A stretch of 6,935 nucleotides of DNA from Actinomycetota bacterium (lineage in GTDB: Bacteria > Actinomycetota > Humimicrobiia > Humimicrobiales > Humimicrobiaceae): NCBI GenBank assembly GCA_028718045.1, contig JAQUMQ010000073.1, forward strand, positions 1-6,935, read 5' to 3'. Both the position numbers and the translations under genes were made by a program. The notes under the pieces were generated by a model. That model was given only the letters and a program-made list of their open reading frames with translations. It searched no databases and was not told the DNA's origin. Shown in pieces: positions 1 through 4,995 of the stretch. Every line of letters begins with the position of its first letter. Within the stretch, counting starts at the first letter, position 1.

Positions 1-1
1 C

Positions 2-544
2 GAACATGCCAGTTACAACGCAACCGAATATCTAATAAAAAAGGGCCATAAAGACATTCTTCTTCTTAACGGACCTTTTCAGCTTTCTGTTTCAAAAGAT
101 TTTTTAAAGGGTTATCTGCAAGCTTTAATGAATTATGGAATCAGGGTTAAAAGATCTTTAATAAAATATACTGAATTATCGATTGAAGGTGGTTATGAGA
201 CCATCAAAAAGCTATATTCTTCTAAAAATTCTGAAAATCCCAATATTTTCTCTGCCGTTTTAAGCTTAAGCGATATGCTTGCAATAGGAGTTTATGAGGC
301 TTCCAAAGAAATCGGATTTAAAATACCGGATGATTTAAGTATAGTAGGTTATGATAATATCTCTATGTCTCCATATCTTTCCCCACCATTGACCACCATA
401 CACGCACCTAAAATAAGAATCGGCAAATTAAGCATTAAAATATTGCTTGATCAGATCGAAAACAAAGATAAGGAATTTCATAAAATAATTTTAGATACCA
501 GACTGATTGAACGAGATTCCGTAAAAGATATTAATGTTAAATAA
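2..544 (+). CDS. LacI/GalR-family transcriptional regulator, C-terminal part (5' end outside window)
   Basis: The reading frame is open from base 2 to the TAA at 542-544 and gives 180 residues; the N-terminal helix-turn-helix and first half of the sensor domain lie before the window. The visible part is the periplasmic-binding-protein-like effector domain. Diagnostic stretches are YLIKKGHKDILLLNG near the start, a DMLAIGVYEASKEIG segment about two thirds along, directly followed by IPDDLSIVGYDN, and then PPLTTIHAPK. This order is the standard C-terminal signature of LacI/GalR repressors, which bind a sugar or nucleoside and change affinity for an operator. Members of the family are usually 330-345 residues, so about half is present. 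An internal ATG at 128 is not the real start, because conserved family sequence continues upstream of it. Ligand and target genes cannot be told from this half. The gene converges on the ROK repressor with 78 bases between the stops. Confidence 0.93.
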   Translation, partial: EHASYNATEYLIKKGHKDILLLNGPFQLSVSKDFLKGYLQALMNYGIRVKRSLIKYTELSIEGGYETIKKLYSSKNSENPNIFSAVLSLSDMLAIGVYEASKEIGFKIPDDLSIVGYDNISMSPYLSPPLTTIHAPKIRIGKLSIKILLDQIENKDKEFHKIILDTRLIERDSVKDINVK

Positions 545-549
545 AATCG

Positions 550-567
550 AAGTAAAATTATTTACTT
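550..567. terminator. Weak A/T-only hairpin between convergent genes
   Basis: AAGTAAA (550-556) and TTTACTT (561-567) form a perfect 7-bp stem with a 4-base loop, six bases after the LacI-family stop codon. It sits between two converging genes, where a bidirectional terminator would be expected. The stem is only A/T apart from one G-C pair, and no clean T-run follows on either strand, so it may be just a chance inverted repeat. Confidence 0.3.
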
Positions 568-622
568 AAATAAGTTCTTGGAAAACAAATAAATTCTTAT
601 CAAAATCTTTGTTATTTTTATC

Positions 623-1846
623 TTAGCTATGCTCCAATTTGAAACTATAAAAAGATTGCGGCTCCCTAAAAATTATAAAATCTATATAATCAAGTCCATT
701 TTTTATCGCTCCATATACTTTGGATCTGTTTCTGAGGCTTGAAAATACCACATCGCTTTTATAAGGGATTATTTTTTCAACTTCCTCCTTAAGCAAGCTT
801 AGAAACTCCTCTCCAAGCTCTACTATTTCACCATTAATGACAACCAATTCCGGATCGAGTGTTATTATAAGAGACGCAATTCCCAAAGCCAGCGTCTTTA
901 TTATGTTTTCGTTTATTAAATCTTTAATTTCAGTTTTGGAATTATATAAGGAAGCTATATCGCTAAAGCTATCGATGTCGTACTTTAGGTTATTTATATT
1001 AATATATTCTTTAACAATTTCAGTAATTTTTCTGATATCGCATTTCGATTCGAAATATCCCAGATTCTTATTGCCGCTTAGCAATTCATTATAATCAAAT
1101 TTTTCTGCAACAGGCAAAAATGCAATTTCTCCCAGATAACCGCTTTTACCCTCTCTGATCTGTCCATCGATAATCAATCCGGAACCAATCCCATACGTGA
1201 TGACCATGTAAATAATATTTGAAAAATTACTGAAGCTTTTCCACTGTTCTCCGATAGTTTCCAGCTTGACATGGTCTTTTAAAATCACGTCTACTTTATA
1301 TCTTTCATAAAATAGCTCTCTTAAATCCATGCCAACCCAGTCGCTTATATATGGCGCCCATTTTATTTTTCCGGTTCTGATGTCAAATGTTTCAGGAGAT
1401 CCCAGACTTATCAGACATATTTTTTCTATGCCTATCTTCGAAATTATTTTGTCCGTTTTTTTAAAAACCGACTCCATCATTTTTTTTGCATTTATTTCCT
1501 CCCCCAAGTAACTTATGGTCTCCTCCCGCAATATATCCCCAAGCAAATTACAAACTACTATATTGGCTTCCTCTATGGTAATAATGATAGAAATAAAGCA
1601 GTAATAATCTTTATTAAAATACAGCAAAGTCGGTCTTTTCCCCAAGTTGCCTTCAACTTTTTTTCCTTCCAGTATTATATTATTGGCAACCATATCGTTG
1701 CAGATTTCCGAAACCGTCGACCTCACGATTCCGATTTTTTTTGAAATTGAAGCCCTGGACATCGGCCCATCGTTTTTCAACAGCTTTAAAATCAATCCTT
1801 GATTTCTTGATTTTAAATATTTCTGGTTATATTTCCTGTCGCTCAT
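623..1846 (-). CDS. ROK-family transcriptional repressor (NagC/XylR type) with degenerate sugar-kinase domain
   Basis: From the ATG at 1846 the protein has 407 residues, the usual length for ROK repressors. Residues ~17-60 form a winged helix-turn-helix (NDGPMSRASISKKIGIVRSTVSEI), followed by the wing LGKRPTLL. The rest is a ROK/actin-like ATPase fold: ITYGIGSGLIIDGQI (~217-231), GYLGEIAFLPV (~236-246) and LDPELVVINGEI (~330-341) match ROK blocks. Several hallmarks are lost: the first phosphate loop (normally DxGGT) reads TIEEANIVVCN; the NDAN-type block reads KDHV; and the zinc-binding His plus CxCGxxGC cluster is absent. This points to a pure sensor without kinase activity. A TTG at 1861 would add MYKKK; neither start has a good ribosome-binding site, and the ATG fits family N-termini better. 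It is transcribed alone, with a candidate promoter and operator upstream. The effector is unknown. Confidence 0.93.
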   Translation of the reverse strand: MSDRKYNQKYLKSRNQGLILKLLKNDGPMSRASISKKIGIVRSTVSEICNDMVANNIILEGKKVEGNLGKRPTLLYFNKDYYCFISIIITIEEANIVVCNLLGDILREETISYLGEEINAKKMMESVFKKTDKIISKIGIEKICLISLGSPETFDIRTGKIKWAPYISDWVGMDLRELFYERYKVDVILKDHVKLETIGEQWKSFSNFSNIIYMVITYGIGSGLIIDGQIREGKSGYLGEIAFLPVAEKFDYNELLSGNKNLGYFESKCDIRKITEIVKEYININNLKYDIDSFSDIASLYNSKTEIKDLINENIIKTLALGIASLIITLDPELVVINGEIVELGEEFLSLLKEEVEKIIPYKSDVVFSSLRNRSKVYGAIKNGLDYIDFIIFREPQSFYSFKLEHS

Positions 1847-1883
1847 CTTTTTTTTATACAAAATGTTTATTATTTAAAATTAT

Positions 1884-1893
1884 ATTTGCAAAT
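1884..1893. repeat. 10-bp palindrome ATTTGCAAAT
   Basis: A perfect palindrome in the ROK leader about 40 bases before the ATG. Nine of its ten bases (ATTTGCAAA) recur at 2157-2165, just after the purine permease stop. The pair brackets the ROK promoter, but two short A/T-rich matches may be chance. Confidence 0.3.
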
Positions 1894-2061
1894 CAACGAC
1901 GATTTCTTGCACACAAGCGCAAATAAATCTGCTTCTTATAAATATTTGATAACAATCATTAAAAAAATCGACTTAAAAAAACAAAACAGCGTTACTTATT
2001 TAAATTTAACTGTCAATATGCCAAAAAACCGTTAGGTCAAAAAACAAAAAGTGTTTCTCAT

Positions 2062-2084
2062 ATATGTTTGTTCGTAAAACATAT
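2062..2084. promoter_or_regulatory. Candidate operator: ATATGTTT-N7-AAACATAT inverted repeat
   Basis: Two perfect 8-base arms (2062-2069 and 2077-2084) flank a 7-base centre (GTTCGTA). The repeat lies at and just after the predicted transcription start of the ROK gene and touches a TATAAT at 2083-2088, a position where a bound repressor would block transcription. Repressors of the ROK/XylR group commonly bind A/T-rich inverted repeats with GTTT/AAAC arms, so autorepression is a reasonable guess. It could also be an operator for the LacI-family protein. Confidence 0.4.
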
Positions 2085-2089
2085 TATAC

Positions 2090-2117
2090 ATAATAAGATA
2101 ATATTGATTAAAGTCAA
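2090..2117 (-). promoter_or_regulatory. Candidate sigma-A promoter for the ROK repressor gene
   Basis: On the minus strand TTGACT (2117-2112) is followed after 16 bases by TATTAT (2095-2090); each hexamer matches consensus at five of six positions. A second, perfect TATAAT (2088-2083) lies just beyond but is 23 bases from the same -35. The expected start near 2083 would leave a leader of about 240 bases before the ROK ATG. The A/T-rich background makes chance matches likely. Confidence 0.45.
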
Positions 2118-2150
2118 TAAAAACTTCCAAATAAAAATTTCAAAATAACC

Positions 2151-2191
2151 TGTGGCATTTGCAAAAAATATTGTGTTATTATTTTGCCACA
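2151..2191 (-). repeat. Inverted repeat TGTGGCA/TGCCACA at the 3' end of the purine permease
   Basis: Seven-base G+C-containing arms at 2151-2157 and 2185-2191 enclose 27 bases that include the permease stop codon at 2179-2181. A hairpin here could help end transcription of the permease or protect its 3' end. The loop is long and the T-rich stretch on the minus strand starts only several bases past the stem, so it is not a classical intrinsic terminator. Confidence 0.3.
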
Positions 2192-3561
2192 AACTTGTCT
2201 GCGATTGCCTGTGCAATAAATGCCACCGCAAACAAAACGCTTACCACAATCATCAGCGGATGAACCTGTCTCCATTTGCCTCTAAGGAGCTTGATTATGG
2301 TGTAACTGATAAAGCCAAATCCTATGCCATATGAAATATTATACGTAAAAGGCATGATTATTATGGTAAGAAAAGACGGAATGCCTGCTTCCCAGTCGTT
2401 AAAATTGATCTTTGAAACTATGGTCATCATCAAAAAACCGACGACAATCAGTGCGGGTGCCGTTACGGGATATTTATATACTCCTTCGGCTATCTGAACA
2501 CCGCCGCCGACTACCGCAATCAATGGCGCAAAGAAAATCGACAATAAAAATAAAACACCCGTTGTGGTGGGCATTATTCCCGTTCTTCCGCCTTCCGAAA
2601 CTCCGGAAGCACTTTCGATATAGGTGGTAATCGAGCTTGCTCCAAACAATCCGCCTGTAATCGCAGCGATCGAATCAATCAGCAGAACGTTTTTAAGGCT
2701 GGGAAGATTTCCTTTTTCATCGAGAAGCTTTGCTTCTCCCCCGACACCTATTATAGTCCCCATGGTATCAAAAAAGTCGCTCATAAATAAAGCAAAGATC
2801 ATTATAATTGCGGCAATATTTATCATTCCGTTACTCCACACTGCCCCGACTATATCCGCTCTAAAGAACGTGGAAAAACTTGCAGCATCTGGTATTGCCA
2901 TGATTTTTGTGGGAAGTGCGATAACTCTTGTAGCCATTCCCACTATCGTCGTCCCTATGATGCCGATTAAAATTGCCCCTTTTACCTTATATGCAAGTAG
3001 CACGATCGTTACTATAAGCCCAAATAGTGTTAGTAGCGTAATGGGAGAAGTGAAATCTCCGAGTTTTACGGCTGTTACGGGATCGACATCAACAAATCCG
3101 CCTTCCTGTGCTCCTATAAAAGCTATGAACAATCCGATACCGACACCTATGGAGTATTTCAAGTCCATTGGAATTGCTCTCATTATCATCGTCCTAAGCC
3201 CCGTAAGGACAAGTATGGTTACGATTACTCCTTCCAGCACGACTATGCCCATAGCTTGCTGCCAGGAAAGACCGAGTCCGAATATTATCGTAAAAACTAA
3301 AACTGCATTAATTCCCATCCCTGAGGCAAGCGCAAACGGTGTATTGGTAACAAGGCCCATAAGTATGCTCATCAATCCTGCTCCAAGACATGTTGCGACA
3401 ACTGCGGCTTCGAAAGGTATCCCCGTGGTCCCTCCTTGAGACAGGATTGCGGGATTCACGAAAATTATATAGGCCATTGTCATAAAAGTTGTGATGCCTG
3501 CAATAATTTCTGTTCTTACATTCGTATTTCTTTCTTTCAGTTTGAAGTAACTCAAAAACAC
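2179..3561 (-). CDS. pbuG-like: AzgA-type NCS2 purine permease (adenine/guanine/hypoxanthine class)
   Basis: This 460-residue, highly hydrophobic protein has the length of PbuG/PbuO/AdeP-like permeases and would span the membrane about 12-14 times. It opens with FKLKERNTNVRTEIIAGITTFMTMAYIIFVNP, the near-invariant N-terminus of the AzgA branch. Further blocks are ALASGMGINA (~77-86), the FFDTMGTIIGVG motif (~263-274) and SSITTYIESASGVSEGG (~309-325), which in this family line the purine site. The expected role is proton-coupled uptake of hypoxanthine, guanine or adenine; the exact base is not readable. A perfect AGGAGG (3570-3565) precedes the gene. The GTG at 3561 is only 3 bases from it, while an in-frame TTG at 3555 has a 9-base gap and would start MSYFKLKE, closer to relatives; the TTG may be the true start. 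No purine riboswitch is present upstream. It appears monocistronic and its base composition is richer in G+C than the flanks. Confidence 0.95.
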   Translation of the reverse strand: MFLSYFKLKERNTNVRTEIIAGITTFMTMAYIIFVNPAILSQGGTTGIPFEAAVVATCLGAGLMSILMGLVTNTPFALASGMGINAVLVFTIIFGLGLSWQQAMGIVVLEGVIVTILVLTGLRTMIMRAIPMDLKYSIGVGIGLFIAFIGAQEGGFVDVDPVTAVKLGDFTSPITLLTLFGLIVTIVLLAYKVKGAILIGIIGTTIVGMATRVIALPTKIMAIPDAASFSTFFRADIVGAVWSNGMINIAAIIMIFALFMSDFFDTMGTIIGVGGEAKLLDEKGNLPSLKNVLLIDSIAAITGGLFGASSITTYIESASGVSEGGRTGIMPTTTGVLFLLSIFFAPLIAVVGGGVQIAEGVYKYPVTAPALIVVGFLMMTIVSKINFNDWEAGIPSFLTIIIMPFTYNISYGIGFGFISYTIIKLLRGKWRQVHPLMIVVSVLFAVAFIAQAIADKFVAK

Positions 3562-3564
3562 ACA

Positions 3565-3570
3565 CCTCCT
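3565..3570 (-). promoter_or_regulatory. Strong ribosome-binding site AGGAGG that decides the permease start
   Basis: The minus strand reads AGGAGG at 3570-3565, complementary to the 16S rRNA tail. Its distance to the GTG at 3561 (3 bases) is shorter than normal, whereas the TTG at 3555 lies at 9 bases, an ordinary spacing. The site therefore favours a protein two residues shorter than the longest reading. Confidence 0.7.
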
Positions 3571-3652
3571 TGCCGAATAAATGGTTATGATGGCTTATAA
3601 TTAGAAATTAAGTTTTATTTTAAATAATATGGTAATATTTTTAAATAATTTT

Positions 3653-3668
3653 TATTTAAATTTAAATA
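3653..3668. repeat. 16-bp perfect palindrome TATTTAAATTTAAATA
   Basis: This palindrome lies in the divergent gap between the purine permease and the small + strand gene. It is pure A/T in an A/T-rich region, so it may be an intrinsically bent or melting segment rather than a protein site. A closely similar run (TTATTTAAATTTAA) occurs at 1997-2010 upstream of the ROK gene. Confidence 0.3.
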
Positions 3669-3675
3669 TTTTTAT

Positions 3676-3697
3676 TTTTGATATCAAAATATATAAT
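3676..3697 (+). promoter_or_regulatory. Candidate promoter with overlapping palindrome for the small membrane protein gene
   Basis: A perfect 14-bp palindrome TTTTGATATCAAAA (3676-3689) is followed two bases later by a perfect TATAAT (3692-3697). A start about seven bases after that -10 would fall on or next to the ATG at 3704, giving a leaderless or nearly leaderless message, which agrees with the lack of a ribosome-binding site. The palindrome fills the spacer where a repressor or activator could act. No convincing -35 is visible. Confidence 0.35.
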
Positions 3698-3703
3698 TTT
3701 ACT

Positions 3704-3904
3704 ATGGAAGCGATAAAGAACTTTTTTGTTTCAGACAACTTCAGAAATTTCTGGATAAATTTTTACAACTGGTTTGGAAATGTGCTTGATTTCATATTCG
3801 GCAAAATAAAATATGAACCGATTAGGCAACTGCTTGTCAATCCTTGGTTTTGGATCATTATTATCGGTTTGCTGCTTCTTTTTTTGATTTTCAGAAGAAG
3901 ATAA
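3704..3904 (+). CDS. Small single-span membrane protein, unknown function
   Basis: From the ATG at 3704 this encodes 66 residues, starting MEAIKNFFVSD. The first ~40 residues are rich in Phe, Trp and Asn and look amphipathic (FRNFWINFYNWFGNVLDFIFG). Residues ~42-63 (LVNPWFWIIIIGLLLLFLIF) form a clear transmembrane helix, and the protein ends in RRR, so a C-terminally anchored topology with the arginines inside is likely. An ATG at 3629 in the same frame would add 25 residues of low-complexity sequence (LNNFYLNLNIFIFDIKIYNF) translated from intergenic-like A/T DNA, so I prefer the shorter form. Neither start has a ribosome-binding site. It is the only + strand gene between the permease and the sigma-factor group and converges with the next gene at 32 bases. 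I do not recognise the family; the composition at the C-terminus argues that it is real. Confidence 0.6.
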   Translation: MEAIKNFFVSDNFRNFWINFYNWFGNVLDFIFGKIKYEPIRQLLVNPWFWIIIIGLLLLFLIFRRR

Positions 3905-3936
3905 GCTTTCATGGGCAATAATGAATCATCTATAAT

Positions 3937-4257
3937 TTACAAACTTTGACATCGTTTTTTATAAACGGGTTTTTGTTTCTTATAATTCTTGTATTCCAAA
4001 AACAAAAAAGTCCCAGCTGCTGCAATGCCCATTGCACCAATAAAGATCATCAATCCTATATTTTCTTTCAGTTTCTTGTTGAAAAGATATGGTTTTGAAT
4101 TGCTCTTCTTCAAAAACTCCATAAATCCTTCGTCCAGAATCTTCTTGTCTTCTTCGCTTATATTTTTAATTTTATCAATGATCTTATCCTCTATATTGCT
4201 TTCGGGATTAACTATAATATCTTTCGCAACTTTCAGAAACTTTTTAAACTCATTCAT
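3937..4257 (-). CDS. Small single-span membrane protein downstream of the ECF sigma factor (possible sigma-factor partner)
   Basis: The 106-residue product starts at an ATG preceded by AAAGAGG four bases upstream, an acceptable ribosome-binding site. Residues ~1-65 are charged and helical-looking (EDKIIDKIKNISEEDKKILDEGFMEFLKK), residues ~66-88 form one transmembrane helix (IGLMIFIGAMGIAAAGTFLFL), and the last 18 residues are strongly basic (YKNYKKQKPVYKKR) and include one Cys. Both flanks of the helix are positive, so orientation is ambiguous. It is the third gene of a same-strand series after HtrA and the ECF sigma factor, 97 bases after the sigma stop. Genes in this position very often encode anti-sigma factors, but the zinc-type HxxxCxxC motif and known anti-sigma domains are not visible, so this role is only inferred. 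It may instead be an unrelated membrane protein. Confidence 0.75.
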   Translation of the reverse strand: MNEFKKFLKVAKDIIVNPESNIEDKIIDKIKNISEEDKKILDEGFMEFLKKSNSKPYLFNKKLKENIGLMIFIGAMGIAAAGTFLFLEYKNYKKQKPVYKKRCQSL

Positions 4258-4354
4258 TAAACCTCTTTAAGCTATTGTTTTAATCATTCTTTTTTAAAAT
4301 TCGCATCAATAATTACAACCGGAAAAATTTAAAACATATAAGTCCCGTCACCTT

Positions 4355-4948
4355 TTATTTGTCGTCCATAAGCTTTTTTATTATTTTCCTCGCGCGATGA
4401 ATGTTGGTTTTAATCGTACCAACGGGTTTCTTTAATATTTCAGCTATTTCTATATAGCTGTAATCCTGTAAATCTCGAAGAATCAGCGGTATCCGGTAAC
4501 TTTCGTCGAGATTTACTATGATTTTTAAAATCTCTTTAACTGTTTCCTTATCCTGAAAAAATTTTTCAACACTTTGATTAAACTCATACAATAATATTTC
4601 CGTTCCGTCTTCAACCATGCTGTCAAGGCTTATCTTTTTGTTTGCTGTTTTCATCCTCAGCCTTAGCTTGTCTATGCATGTGTTAACGGTCAGCTTTCTT
4701 AGCCATGTTTTAAAAGCCGAAAGCCCTCTGAACCCGTCTATGGAAAGGTAAACTTTTACAAAAACTTCCTGGCTTATGTCTTCTGCTTCCTGAGTATTCC
4801 GCACCATAAAGAAAGCAGTCGTATAAACATACTTTGAATACTTTCTGACAAGTTCTTCAAAGGCAGCTTTATCCCCATTTTTGGACTTTGCCACCAATAT
4901 TTCGTCGTTTGTTTGTTTGTTTTTTTCCGAGTTTTTTTCTATTGTCAA
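4355..4948 (-). CDS. ECF-subfamily RNA polymerase sigma factor (sigma-70 family)
   Basis: The 197-residue protein has the two-domain ECF architecture. Region 2 covers ~28-97 (AAFEELVRKYSKYVYTTAFFMV, then EAEDISQEVFVKVY, then AFKTWLRKLTVNTCIDKLR), which contacts core polymerase and the -10 element. A linker of about 35 residues follows. Region 4 covers ~135-192 with the helix-turn-helix YSYIEIAEILKKPVGTIKTNIHRARKII that reads the -35 element. No extra C-terminal domain is present. The longest frame begins at TTG (4948) with only a poor ribosome-binding site (ACGG seven bases upstream); the next candidates, TTG/GTG at codons 18-19, would cut into conserved sequence, so I keep 4948. The gene begins 47 bases after the HtrA stop and is followed by a small membrane protein, consistent with one transcript. 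The stimulus is unknown; the HtrA link suggests envelope stress. Confidence 0.95.
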   Translation of the reverse strand: MTIEKNSEKNKQTNDEILVAKSKNGDKAAFEELVRKYSKYVYTTAFFMVRNTQEAEDISQEVFVKVYLSIDGFRGLSAFKTWLRKLTVNTCIDKLRLRMKTANKKISLDSMVEDGTEILLYEFNQSVEKFFQDKETVKEILKIIVNLDESYRIPLILRDLQDYSYIEIAEILKKPVGTIKTNIHRARKIIKKLMDDK

Positions 4949-4995
4949 CTTTAACCGTTTTAGATATTCTTATAAAAATCCGCAAATATTAAATA

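Larger units (their letters stand above)
1847..2178 (-). other. Intergenic region upstream of the ROK repressor: promoter, candidate operator, long leader
   Basis: This stretch of about 330 bases contains no credible coding frame. Read on the minus strand it holds the end of the purine permease unit, then a sigma-A-like promoter (-35 at 2117-2112, -10 at 2095-2090), an 8-7-8 inverted repeat at 2062-2084, and then some 215-240 bases of A/T-rich leader before the ROK start. Within the leader are TTGACC (2040-2035) and TTGACA (2016-2011), which look like -35 elements but lack a good -10 at the right distance, and a 10-bp palindrome ATTTGCAAAT (1884-1893). I recognise no riboswitch or known leader RNA in it. 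Confidence 0.5.

Noticed and set aside
1997..2010. Repeat of TTATTTAAATTTAA shared with the 3652-3665 region
   Set aside because: It is pure A/T in A/T-rich spacers; such matches are expected by chance and the contexts differ.
2011..2040. TTGACA (2016-2011) and TTGACC (2040-2035) as -35 elements of ROK promoters
   Set aside because: No acceptable -10 lies 16-18 bases downstream of either on the minus strand.
2624..3439. Long + strand open frame (271 codons) antisense to the purine permease
   Set aside because: It mirrors the permease codons, has low-complexity Ile/Pro/Ser-rich sequence, no ribosome-binding site and no family resemblance; the opposite strand encodes a clearly conserved protein.
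3308..3565. Minus strand frame overlapping the permease start, using a GTG at 3565
   Set aside because: It is another frame of the same DNA with a Cys/Arg-rich product of no recognisable kind, while the permease frame is conserved throughout.
3562..3700. Purine riboswitch or PurR box upstream of the permease
   Set aside because: No conserved core or three-way stem arrangement can be drawn; a CCGAATAAAT near 3573 resembles half of a PurBox, but it is a single degenerate half-site overlapping the translation start region.
3905..3936. Terminator between the two convergent small membrane protein genes
   Set aside because: Only a 5-bp TTCAT/ATGAA stem can be drawn, with no T-run on either side.
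4949..4995. ECF-type autoregulated promoter before the sigma factor gene
   Set aside because: I found no AAC-type -35 with a CGT-type -10 at the proper distance here, before htrA, or before the small membrane protein; the target sequence of this sigma factor is unknown, so absence is not strong evidence.
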